NCBI RefSeq assembly: GCF_044748305.1
Contig: NZ_JBIVFT010000002.1
Location: 434,001-498,000 of the forward strand
Direction: 5' to 3'
Source: Arthrobacter_E sp044748305
GTDB lineage: Bacteria > Actinomycetota > Actinomycetes > Actinomycetales > Micrococcaceae
Length of the DNA: 64,000 nucleotides
The translations under genes were made by a program, and so were the position numbers. This document shows positions 51,740 to 58,950 of the stretch, piece after piece. Within the stretch, counting starts at the first letter, position 1; each line of letters starts with the position of its first letter. Under the pieces are notes generated by a model, which was not told where the DNA came from, did no database searches, and was given only the letters and a program-made list of their open reading frames with translations.

Positions 51740-52765
51740 TCAGCGGGCGGCCGAACCGTCGACGTAGTCGGCGTCCTGCTGCTTCCAGGAGAACAGGGAG
51801 CGCAGTTCACGGCCCACTGCCTCGATCGGGTGCTGCTCGGCCTTGGCACGCAGCTCCTTGAACTCGACGGCTCCGTTGTCCTGGTCGTCGATGAAGCGCT
51901 TGGCGAACGCACCGGACTGGATGTCGGCCAGCACGCCTGCCATGTTCTCCTTGACGCGCGGGTCGATGACGCGCGGGCCGGAGACGTAGTCGCCGTACTC
52001 GGCGGTGTCGGAGACGCTCCAGCGCTGCTTGGCGATGCCGCCCTCCCACATGAGGTCCACGATGAGCTTGAGCTCGTGCAGCACCTCGAAGTAGGCGATC
52101 TGCGGCTGGTAGCCGGCCTCGGTCAGGGTCTCGAAGCCGTACTGGACGAGCTGGGAGACGCCGCCGCAGAGCACTGCCTGCTCGCCGAAGAGATCGGTCT
52201 CGGTCTCCTCGGTGAAGGTCGTCTTGATGACGCCTGCACGGGTGCCGCCGATGGCCTTGGCGTAGGACTTCGCGGTCTCCCAGGCGTTGCCGCTGGCGTC
52301 CTGCTCGACGGCGATGATGTCCGGGATGCCACGGCCTGCGACGTATTCGCGGCGGACGGTGTGGCCGGGGGCCTTCGGGGCGACGAGGATGACGTCCACG
52401 CCTTCAGGAACCTGGATGTAGCCGAAGCGGATGTTGAATCCGTGGGCGAAGGCCAGGGTCTTGCCGGCGGTCAGCTTGTCCTTGATGGAGTCGTTGTAGA
52501 TCGAACGCTGGTGCTGGTCCGGAGCCAGGATCATGATCAGATCGGCCCAGTCGGCGGCGTCGGCCACGCTCTTGACCTCGAAGCCCTCTTCTTCGGCCTT
52601 GGCGATCGACTTGGAGCCCTCTTTGAGGGCGATGACGACCTGCACACCGGAGTCACGGAGGTTCTGAGCGTGGGCGTGGCCCTGGGAGCCGTAGCCGACG
52701 ATTGCGACCTTCTTGCCCTGGATGATCGAGAGGTCGGCGGCGTCGTCGTAGATCAGTTCGGTCAT
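51740..52765 (-). CDS. ilvC: Ketol-acid reductoisomerase
   Basis: A 341-residue class I enzyme converting acetolactate or acetohydroxybutyrate into dihydroxy acids. The NADPH site is AIVGYGSQGHAHAQNL (~19-35); LAPDQHQRSIY, APKAPGHTVRREYVAGRGIPDIIAV, and the metal-binding helix ALCGGVSQLVQYGFETLTEAGYQPQIAYFEVLHELKLIVDLMWEGG follow. The ATG is preceded by AAGGAG. It is the third gene of ilvBNC, 50 nt after ilvN. Confidence 0.97.
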   Translation of the reverse strand: MTELIYDDAADLSIIQGKKVAIVGYGSQGHAHAQNLRDSGVQVVIALKEGSKSIAKAEEEGFEVKSVADAADWADLIMILAPDQHQRSIYNDSIKDKLTAGKTLAFAHGFNIRFGYIQVPEGVDVILVAPKAPGHTVRREYVAGRGIPDIIAVEQDASGNAWETAKSYAKAIGGTRAGVIKTTFTEETETDLFGEQAVLCGGVSQLVQYGFETLTEAGYQPQIAYFEVLHELKLIVDLMWEGGIAKQRWSVSDTAEYGDYVSGPRVIDPRVKENMAGVLADIQSGAFAKRFIDDQDNGAVEFKELRAKAEQHPIEAVGRELRSLFSWKQQDADYVDGSAAR

Positions 52766-52815
52766 GGGATTTCTCTCTCCTTGGAGTGGGGTATTGAACG
52801 GTGTTCGTGAGGGCT

Positions 52816-53328
52816 TCAGGCGGATCGCAGGGCGCGATCACTCATGGAGCGGGGTCCCCGTCCAACGGCCAAGGTGCCGGACTGCACAATCTCGCGGATG
52901 CCGAAGGGCTCCAGGACGGACAGCAGGGCTGTGATCTTCTCTGGGTGACCGGTGGCTTCGATGACCAATGAGTCGGTGGACACATCGACAACGGAAGCAC
53001 GGAACAGATCTGCGGCTTGGGTGACCTGCAGACGCGTTGCGGCATCGGCCCGTACTTTGACCAGGATATGGTCACGCTGCACGGAAGCGTCGCTCGTGAG
53101 CTCCACGATCTTGATCACATTGATCAATTTGTTGAGCTGTTTGGTGACCTGTTCGATCAGGTCACCTTCGGCTTCGACCACCACGGTGATGCGCGAGGTG
53201 CCGGGCACCTCGGTGGGGCCGACGGCCAGGGAGTTGATGTTGAAGGCCCGGCGGGCGAAGAGACCGGACACGCGTGTGAGCACGCCGGGTTTGTCCTCGA
53301 CCAGCACGGAGAGTGTGTGACGGCTCAT
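52816..53328 (-). CDS. ilvN: Acetolactate synthase, small (regulatory) subunit
   Basis: A 170-residue regulatory subunit that brings valine feedback to IlvB. The N-terminal ACT domain is SVLVEDKPGVLTRVSGLFARRAFNINSLAVG (~8-36) with the second ACT-like half TDSLVIEATGHPEKITALLSVLEPFGI. The ATG at 53328 is 2 nt after the ilvB stop (TGA 53331-53333), so translation is coupled; the longer frame would overlap ilvB. Confidence 0.96.
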   Translation of the reverse strand: MSRHTLSVLVEDKPGVLTRVSGLFARRAFNINSLAVGPTEVPGTSRITVVVEAEGDLIEQVTKQLNKLINVIKIVELTSDASVQRDHILVKVRADAATRLQVTQAADLFRASVVDVSTDSLVIEATGHPEKITALLSVLEPFGIREIVQSGTLAVGRGPRSMSDRALRSA

Positions 53329-53330
53329 GC

Positions 53331-55220
53331 TCAGTCCTCTTCTTCCCACTCGGGGGTCATGTTCCGGGCGACCTGGATCTGGTCGTTGCTCACGCCCGAG
53401 GGCACCATGGGCCAGACCATGGAGTTCGGGCTGACGACGAAGTCGATCACCACGGGACGGTCGTTGATCTCAAGCGCCTTCTGGATGGTGGCGTCGATGT
53501 CCTCTTCGCGCTCGCAACGCAGGGCGGCGCAACCATAGGCATCCGCCAGCTTCACGAAGTCCGGGATCCGCACGGTGTTGTGACCGGTGTTCAGGTCCGT
53601 ATTGGAGTACCGGCCCTCGTAGAACAGGGTCTGCCACTGGCGGACCATGCCCAGCGAGGAGTTGTTGATGATGGCCACCTTGATGGGGATGTTGTTGATG
53701 GCGCAGGTCGCGAGTTCCTGATTGGTCATCTGGAAGCAGCCGTCGCCGTCGATGGCCCAGACCACGCGGTCCGGATTGCCCACCTTGGCGCCCATGGCGG
53801 CGGGAACGGAGTACCCCATGGTTCCTGCTCCACCGGAGTTGAGCCAGGCGTGAGGCCGCTCGTACTTGATGAACTGCGCGGCCCACATCTGGTGCTGGCC
53901 GACGCCCGCCACGTAAACGCCATCAGGGCCGGTGAGCTCACCGATGCGCTTGATGATCCGCTGCGGTGCGATCAGACCGTCGTCCGGCTCGGTCCAGCCG
54001 AGCGGGTAGGTCTCCTTGAGGTTGTTCAGGAATGCCCACCAAGCACCCAGCTCCGGCTTTCCATTGGCCTCGAAGTAGGCGCTCAGGACCTCGGTCAGCT
54101 CGGGGATGATCTCCTTGACGCTGCCCACGATCGGCACATCCGCCGTGCGGTTCTTGGAGATCTCCGCCGGGTCGATGTCCGCGTGGATCACCTTGGCGTG
54201 CGGTGCGAAGGTGCTGAGCACGCCCGTCACGCGGTCATCGAAGCGGGCACCGAGAGTGATCAGCAGATCGGCCTGCTGCAGCGCCGTCACGGCGGACACC
54301 GTGCCATGCATGCCCGGCATGCCGACGTGCTGCGGGTGTGAGTCGGGGAATGCGCCCTTGGCCATCAGCGTGGTGACCACGGGGGCACCGCTGAGCTCCA
54401 CCAGTTCCATCAGCTCTTCACAGGCGTGGCCCTTCAGCACGCCGCCGCCCACGTAGAAGACAGGCTTCTTGGCGGCGCCGATGAGCTTCGCGGCTTCGCG
54501 CAGCTGCTTGCTGTGGCCGCGCAGCACCGGGCGGTAGCCGGGAAGATCGACCTTCGGCGGCCAGGAGAAGAGCGTCTTGGACACCTGGGCGTCCTTGGCG
54601 AAGTCCACCAGGACAGGACCGGGACGGCCCGTGGAGGCGAGGTGGAACGCCTCGGCCATGACCCGCGGGATTTCGTCCGGATCGGTGACCAGGAAGGAAT
54701 GCTTGGTGATCGGCATCGTGATGCCGACGATGTCCGCCTCCTGGAAGGCGTCCGTGCCGATCACGGCACTGGAGACCTGCCCGGTGATGGCCACCATGGG
54801 CACGGAGTCCATATGGGCATCCATGATGGCGGTGACAAGATTGGTCGCGCCTGGGCCGGAGGTGGCGATGCAGACGCCGACCTCTCCGGTCACCATGGCG
54901 TAACCCTGTGCGGCGTGGCCGGCTCCCTGCTCGTGACGGACCAGGATGTGGTTCAAACTGGAGGCCATCAGAGGGTCGTAGGTGGGCAGGATCGCGCCAC
55001 CGGGCAAACCGAATACGTCCTTCACGCCGAGTTCTTCGAGCGAGCGGACGAGTGCTTGCGAGCCGGTCATCTCCGTTGGGGGTACAACGTTGTTCGGCCC
55101 GAGGACAGGAGAGAGAGCCGTTGCCTCATCGGCGACGGCGACGGCGCGTTCGGACTTCTCCGCATTCTTTGCGGACTTTGCAGCCAACAGCGTGGGGCTG
55201 ATGGGCGATCCTTTGCTCAT
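53331..55220 (-). CDS. ilvB: Acetolactate synthase, large (catalytic) subunit
   Basis: A 629-residue TPP enzyme making acetolactate (Val/Leu) and acetohydroxybutyrate (Ile). The TPP-activating Glu lies in VRHEQGAGHAAQGYA near residue 97, the FAD region includes GARFDDRVTG, and the TPP/Mg motif is GDGCFQMTNQELATCAINNIPIKVAIINN near 490. A ~45-residue N-terminal extension precedes the catalytic start. The ATG at 55220 follows GAGGAAGAG. It leads ilvBNC and is governed by the leader-peptide attenuator at 55284-55400. Confidence 0.97.
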   Translation of the reverse strand: MSKGSPISPTLLAAKSAKNAEKSERAVAVADEATALSPVLGPNNVVPPTEMTGSQALVRSLEELGVKDVFGLPGGAILPTYDPLMASSLNHILVRHEQGAGHAAQGYAMVTGEVGVCIATSGPGATNLVTAIMDAHMDSVPMVAITGQVSSAVIGTDAFQEADIVGITMPITKHSFLVTDPDEIPRVMAEAFHLASTGRPGPVLVDFAKDAQVSKTLFSWPPKVDLPGYRPVLRGHSKQLREAAKLIGAAKKPVFYVGGGVLKGHACEELMELVELSGAPVVTTLMAKGAFPDSHPQHVGMPGMHGTVSAVTALQQADLLITLGARFDDRVTGVLSTFAPHAKVIHADIDPAEISKNRTADVPIVGSVKEIIPELTEVLSAYFEANGKPELGAWWAFLNNLKETYPLGWTEPDDGLIAPQRIIKRIGELTGPDGVYVAGVGQHQMWAAQFIKYERPHAWLNSGGAGTMGYSVPAAMGAKVGNPDRVVWAIDGDGCFQMTNQELATCAINNIPIKVAIINNSSLGMVRQWQTLFYEGRYSNTDLNTGHNTVRIPDFVKLADAYGCAALRCEREEDIDATIQKALEINDRPVVIDFVVSPNSMVWPMVPSGVSNDQIQVARNMTPEWEEED

Positions 55221-55283
55221 CGGACTCTTCCTCGTTGGTGCCCCTTGCGAGGCGATTTCGGGTGGGTGACTTTCCGGATCGTC

Positions 55284-55324
55284 AAACAAAAAAACCCCTC
55301 AGCCGTGAGGCTCTGCGAGGGGTT
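55284..55324 (-). terminator. Attenuator terminator of ilvBNC
   Basis: On the minus strand AACCCCTC (55317-55324) pairs with GAGGGGTT (55293-55300), with an inner AGCC/GGCT stem, and is followed by seven T. It lies between the leader peptide and ilvB. Alternative pairings upstream, GCGCGTG with CACGCGC and TTACCA with TGGTAA, overlap the end of the leader peptide and can form competing hairpins. Confidence 0.9.
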
Positions 55325-55352
55325 GCGCGTGACTGTCCGTTACCAGCTTGGC

Positions 55353-55400
55353 CTATGCCACGCGCTTGGTAATAAGGACGACGATCACGGTTTCAGTCAT
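55353..55400 (-). CDS. ilvBNC leader peptide (attenuation)
   Basis: A 15-codon reading frame encoding MTETVIVVLITKRVA, with four Val, two Ile and one Leu codon among 15. It ends ahead of the attenuator terminator and ~130 nt upstream of ilvB. When charged Val/Ile/Leu-tRNA is scarce the ribosome stalls on these codons and the terminator is avoided, as described for ilvB leaders in other actinobacteria. GGAGG lies 13 nt upstream of the ATG. The gene is too short for usual gene finders. Confidence 0.88.
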   Translation of the reverse strand: MTETVIVVLITKRVA

Positions 55401-55429
55401 GGCTACAGTTTTCCCTCCGCCTCATTTTG

Positions 55430-55435
55430 TGTCAA
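55430..55435 (-). promoter_or_regulatory. Putative -35 element of the ilvBNC promoter
   Basis: Read on the minus strand, a perfect TTGACA lies 30 nt before the leader ATG. The best -10 is AAAACT, 18 nt further on, which is weak. If used, transcription would begin within a few bases of the leader start codon. A CATCTCA-type motif lies just upstream (55449-55461). Confidence 0.45.
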
Positions 55436-55448
55436 CTGCCGGACACCC

Positions 55449-55461
55449 CATCTCACTATTC
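55449..55461. promoter_or_regulatory. CATCTCA...TATT motif upstream of ilvB
   Basis: CATCTCACTATTC lies 14 nt beyond the -35 element of ilvBNC. It closely matches CATCTCATATTC at leuB (38972) and CATCTCAGATATT at leuC (27266), in the same orientation relative to the genes. It is a candidate half-site for NdgR. No clear second arm is visible here. Confidence 0.4.
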
Positions 55462-55575
55462 GGACAGTTGCGTCCGCGATCCGGGCAGACAGGAACGGTG
55501 GCGTGCCGATACCGCCGAGAACATGACGCACCTGCTCCGTCAGCCAGGCTCAACAAGGCCAGAGCAGAGGCAAAG

Positions 55576-55602
55576 GTGTTCGGGCGCCCCGCTCCCGAAC
55601 AC
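55576..55602. terminator. Hairpin after ilvD
   Basis: GTGTTCGGG (55576-55584) pairs exactly with CCCGAACAC (55594-55602). It starts 13 nt past the ilvD stop on the minus strand and precedes the ilvBNC promoter region, so ilvD and ilvBNC are likely separate transcripts. On the minus strand it is followed by CTTTGCC. Confidence 0.55.
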
Positions 55603-55614
55603 CCTTGGAGAGTC

Positions 55615-57318
55615 TCAGCCGCAGTAAGCACCCGTCGACGCCGAGTTGACCAGCTTGGCGTACTTGGCCAGGACGCCCGTCGTGAAGCGGGCCGGAAGCG
55701 GCTTCCAGCCTTCCCTCCTGCCCGCGAGTTCCTCTTCCTCAACGAGCAGATCGAAAGTGCGCGCGGCGATGTCCACCCGGATGCGGTCACCGTCGCGCAC
55801 GAAGGCGATCGGACCGCCGTCGACGGCTTCCGGCGCCACGTGGCCGATGCACAACCCGGTGGTCCCTCCGGAGAACCTGCCATCGGTCAACAGCAGGACA
55901 TCCTTGCCGAGCCCCGCGCCCTTGATCGCCCCGGTGATGGCCAGCATCTCGCGCATCCCCGGACCGCCTTTGGGACCCTCGTAGCGGATCACCACCACAT
56001 CACCCTTCTGGATCTCGCCCCGGTCAAGAGCCTCCAGGGCCCCCTGTTCCCGCTCGAACACCCGCGCCGCTCCCTCGAAGACGTCTGCATCAAAGCCAGC
56101 ACTCTTCACCACGGCGCCCTCCGGAGCGAGGCTCCCGTGCAGAATCGTGATCCCTCCAGTGCGGTGAATAGGGTTGTCCATCGCCCGGAGGATCTTCCCG
56201 TCCACGTCCGGAGGATCAATGGTGGCGAGGTTCTCGGCGACGGTCCGGCCGGTGACGGTGAGGCAATCGCCGTGCAGCAGACCGGCGTCGAGCAATGCCT
56301 TCATGATCACCGGCACCCCGCCGATCCGGTCCACATCGGTCATCACATAACGGCCGAAGGGCTTGAGGTCTCCGAGGTGGGGAACCCTGTCCCCCACCCG
56401 GTTGAAGTCGTCCAGCGTGAGCTCCACTCCGGCTTCGCGGGCGATGGCTAGCAGATGAAGGACGGCGTTGGTGGAGCCGCCGAATGCCATGGTCACGGCG
56501 ATCGCGTTCTCGAAGGCGGGCTTGGTCATGATGTCCCGGGCCGTGATGCCCAGCCGGAGGAGGTTGACGACCGCTTCGCCGGAACGCCGCGCGAAATCGT
56601 CCCGCCTGCGGTCCGCGCTCGGCGGTGCGGCGGAGCCCGGAAGGGACATCCCGAGGGCCTCGCCGATGCAGGCCATCGTGTTCGCCGTATACATGCCGCC
56701 GCAGGCGCCCTCGCCGGGACAGATGGCCCGTTCGATGCGGTCCAGGTCCTCACGGCTCATCCGGCCGGCTGCGCAAGCCCCCACCGCCTCGAAGGCGTCG
56801 ATGAGCGTCACTTCCTTCTCTGAACCGTCCTCCAGCCGAACCCAGCCCGGCATGATGGAACCGGCGTAAAGGAAGACGCTGGCCAGATCCAGGCGTGCGG
56901 CCGCCATGAGCATCCCGGGCAGGGACTTGTCACAACCGGCGAGCAGCACCGAACCGTCGATCCGCTCGGCCTGCATGACAGTCTCGACCGAATCGGCGAT
57001 GACCTCCCGGGAGACCAGGGAGAAGTGCATGCCGTCGTGACCCATCGAGATGCCATCCGAGACGGAGATGGTTCCGAACTGCATCGGGAAGCCGCCTCCC
57101 GCATGCACCCCTTCTTTGACAGCCGAAGCCAGACGGTTGAGCGAGAGGTTGCAGGGCGTGATCTCGTTCCAGGAACTCGCGACGCCGATCTGCGGCTTGG
57201 CGAAGTCGTCGTCCCCCATCCCGACCGCCCGGAACATCCCGCGCGCAGGCGCCGCATGAATCCCGTCCGTCACCACCCGCGAGCGGGGCTTGATGTCAGG
57301 GGTTGCCTCTTGCGTCAT
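55615..57318 (-). CDS. ilvD: Dihydroxy-acid dehydratase
   Basis: A 567-residue Fe-S enzyme that dehydrates the IlvC product for Val, Ile and Leu synthesis. Cluster Cys residues lie in VLLAGCDKSLPGM, in the CAAGRMSRED/CPGEGACGGMYTANTM region, and an early CNLSLN. GRFSGGTTGLCIGHVAPEA is near the C-terminus. The ATG at 57318 is preceded by GAGGAGGA; the frame beyond it lacks family residues. It is a single-gene transcript between tRNA-Lys and ilvBNC. Confidence 0.96.
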   Translation of the reverse strand: MTQEATPDIKPRSRVVTDGIHAAPARGMFRAVGMGDDDFAKPQIGVASSWNEITPCNLSLNRLASAVKEGVHAGGGFPMQFGTISVSDGISMGHDGMHFSLVSREVIADSVETVMQAERIDGSVLLAGCDKSLPGMLMAAARLDLASVFLYAGSIMPGWVRLEDGSEKEVTLIDAFEAVGACAAGRMSREDLDRIERAICPGEGACGGMYTANTMACIGEALGMSLPGSAAPPSADRRRDDFARRSGEAVVNLLRLGITARDIMTKPAFENAIAVTMAFGGSTNAVLHLLAIAREAGVELTLDDFNRVGDRVPHLGDLKPFGRYVMTDVDRIGGVPVIMKALLDAGLLHGDCLTVTGRTVAENLATIDPPDVDGKILRAMDNPIHRTGGITILHGSLAPEGAVVKSAGFDADVFEGAARVFEREQGALEALDRGEIQKGDVVVIRYEGPKGGPGMREMLAITGAIKGAGLGKDVLLLTDGRFSGGTTGLCIGHVAPEAVDGGPIAFVRDGDRIRVDIAARTFDLLVEEEELAGRREGWKPLPARFTTGVLAKYAKLVNSASTGAYCG

Positions 57319-57527
57319 GCCGTCCTCCTCGCCCGATGGCCCATCCCACCGTCCTGGACGAGGCGATGGAGACCGGCCCACTGCGCACAGTCTATGACCT
57401 GCCTCACAGAAAAGCGCAGGGCCGCCCCCAGGAGGAGTGCGCCGGTCTCTCCATCGAGCCTGCTGGAGCCGGAGATCCGCAGGATTCCGGCGTTTCCGCG
57501 CGGACTCAGAGCCTCCTCATCAGCCGA

Positions 57528-57557
57528 TTTCACTTTTCGGCGGATCTCCAGTAGAGT
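57528..57557 (+). promoter_or_regulatory. Putative promoter of tRNA-Lys
   Basis: TTTCAC (57528-57533) and TAGAGT (57552-57557) are spaced by 18 nt, about 60 nt upstream of the tRNA gene in an AT-richer stretch. The 300-bp gap from ilvD to tRNA-Lys otherwise holds the ilvD ribosome site and no convincing gene: short frames on both strands lack ribosome sites and family features. Confidence 0.4.
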
Positions 57558-57618
57558 TTTTACTCGTTGCGGGGAACGCAGACGGGAAGAAAAGCCCGAA
57601 TGAAAGCTCCACAGCAAT

Positions 57619-57691
57619 GCACCTCTAGCTCAATTGGCAGAGCAATTGACTCTTAATCAATGGGTTCCGGGTTCAAGTCCCGGGGGGTGCA
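57619..57691 (+). tRNA. tRNA-Lys (anticodon CTT)
   Basis: The acceptor stem GCACCTC pairs with GGGGTGC. The anticodon stem ATTGA/TCAAT encloses CTCTTAA, giving CTT (reads AAG). The T-loop is TTCAAGT. The discriminator A is followed by CAG, so CCA is not encoded. Confidence 0.97.
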
Positions 57692-57700
57692 CAGCGAAAG

Positions 57701-57742
57701 TCCCGTCTGATCAGCCGAAGTGCTGGTCAGGCGGGATTTTTT
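57701..57742 (+). terminator. Terminator of tRNA-Lys
   Basis: TCCCGTCTGATCAGC (57701-57715) pairs with GCTGGTCAGGCGGGA (57722-57736), with G:T pairs, and six T follow. It lies 10 nt after the tRNA, a classic intrinsic terminator. Confidence 0.92.
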
Positions 57743-57803
57743 CATTGTCTGGACGGGCACGATCATCTTCTGAACGTTACCGCCTCATCAGACACTCGTC
57801 AGC

Positions 57804-57986
57804 TCACCTCGACGAGTCCCGCCTGTCACGCCGCACCCAGTACGTGACGACCAGAATGGCGACCACAAGGCTGAGTGCAACAAGCGACACTTTCCATGGC
57901 ACCGCCACATTCGACAGCGCGGTGATGACCCCGAGCACGACGAACAGTGAGCCCTGCCACATTGCGGCCTGTCTGTCGTGGCTCAT
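57804..57986 (-). CDS. Small two-TM membrane protein
   Basis: A 60-residue protein starting MSHDRQAAMWQG. Two hydrophobic segments (SLFVVLGVITALSNV and VSLVALSLVVAILVVTYWV) are separated by PWK, and the C-terminus is RRDRRDSSR. A GGAG lies 9 nt before the ATG at 57986; an ATG at 58013 has its ribosome site too close. The family is not recognised. Positive residues at the C-terminus predict it stays inside. No neighbour explains it. Confidence 0.55.
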   Translation of the reverse strand: MSHDRQAAMWQGSLFVVLGVITALSNVAVPWKVSLVALSLVVAILVVTYWVRRDRRDSSR

Positions 57987-58200
57987 TCGGATCGTCTCCT
58001 CCGCCGTCCGCATCCTCCCTCGAATCGAACACTACCCAGGCAGTGGTTCATCCGATAGGCCTCACTCCCATAGACTGGGTGCTTCTCCAGCGGATCGCTC
58101 GGGCGCGTCCAGACCCCTCGGAATATCGATGCTGCGTCGCCCTCCCGGGATGGCCGCTGAGCCGATCCGACGCCCAGAGCCGAATACCAGGAGGAGCCGC

Positions 58201-58686
58201 GTGCCCACATCGAACAACCCCCGCCTGACTCCCGGAACACCGGCGCCGGCATTCACCCTCCAGGACTCCCAGGGCCAGGAGGTCAGCCTCGAAGGACTCC
58301 GTGGTCAGAAGGTGATCCTCTACTTCTACCCGCAGGCCGACACCCCCGCCTGCGCTCAGCAGGCCTGTGATTTCCAGGACAACCTCGCCCGGTTCTCCCA
58401 CGAGGGCTACGCGGTACTGGGCATCTCCCCCGATCCTGTGCAGAAGCTCGCCGAATGGAACGGACGCGAACACTTCGGATACACGCTGCTCTCCGACGAA
58501 GGACACCGCGTGGCCGACGAATACGCGGTATGGGGCGAGAAGATCAACTACGGCAAGCCGTACCAGGGTCTGATCCGCAGCACCTTCGTCATCGACGAAG
58601 AGGGCGTCATCGCCGTCGCTCAGTACAACGTCCGCGCCAAGGGCCACGTGGCCAAGCTCCGTCGCGACCTCAAACTCCCAGCCTGA
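58201..58686 (+). CDS. bcp: Thiol peroxidase of the Bcp/PrxQ family
   Basis: A 161-residue thioredoxin-fold peroxiredoxin that reduces hydroperoxides. The peroxidatic Cys is in the TPxC motif ADTPACAQQAC with the resolving Cys five residues later, the typical PrxQ/Bcp spacing. VILYFYPQADTPAC and VLGISPDPVQKLAEW also match. The GTG start at 58201 is preceded by AGGAGGAGCC. The gene stands alone between small transcripts. Confidence 0.93.
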   Translation: MPTSNNPRLTPGTPAPAFTLQDSQGQEVSLEGLRGQKVILYFYPQADTPACAQQACDFQDNLARFSHEGYAVLGISPDPVQKLAEWNGREHFGYTLLSDEGHRVADEYAVWGEKINYGKPYQGLIRSTFVIDEEGVIAVAQYNVRAKGHVAKLRRDLKLPA

Positions 58687-58779
58687 GCATCCAGCCACGG
58701 GCACCGCGCCGATCCCGGCGAATGCCCAGCGAATGTGTCTAAACTTGTGCGGAGCGTTCCAGAGGGACGCTTCACACCA

Positions 58780-58861
58780 GCGCGAGTGGTGAAATTGGCA
58801 GACACGCAGGATTTAGGTTCCTGTGCCTTCGGGCGTGTGGGTTCAAGTCCCACCTTGCGCA
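58780..58861 (+). tRNA. tRNA-Leu (anticodon TAG)
   Basis: An 82-nt class II tRNA. The acceptor stem GCGCGAG pairs with CTTGCGC. The anticodon stem CAGGA/TCCTG encloses TTTAGGT, giving TAG (reads CTA). A long variable arm and T-loop TTCAAGT follow. CCA is not encoded. Confidence 0.96.
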
Positions 58862-58902
58862 CTCTGACGACACCGTACGTGACGAACTCCAAGTAGCCCC
58901 TT

Positions 58903-58925
58903 GGGCCGCCGAGTACCGGCGGCCC
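58903..58925 (+). terminator. Terminator hairpin after tRNA-Leu
   Basis: GGGCCGCCG (58903-58911) pairs exactly with CGGCGGCCC (58917-58925); TTCCC follows. It lies between tRNA-Leu and the peptide-binding lipoprotein gene. Confidence 0.6.
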
Positions 58926-58950
58926 TTCCCTACGTGAGGTGAACAAGCCA

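Noticed and set aside
57303..57617. Small frames on both strands between ilvD and tRNA-Lys (83 and 100 codons)
   Set aside because: No ribosome site, no hydrophobic or family pattern, and they overlap the ilvD start and tRNA promoter.
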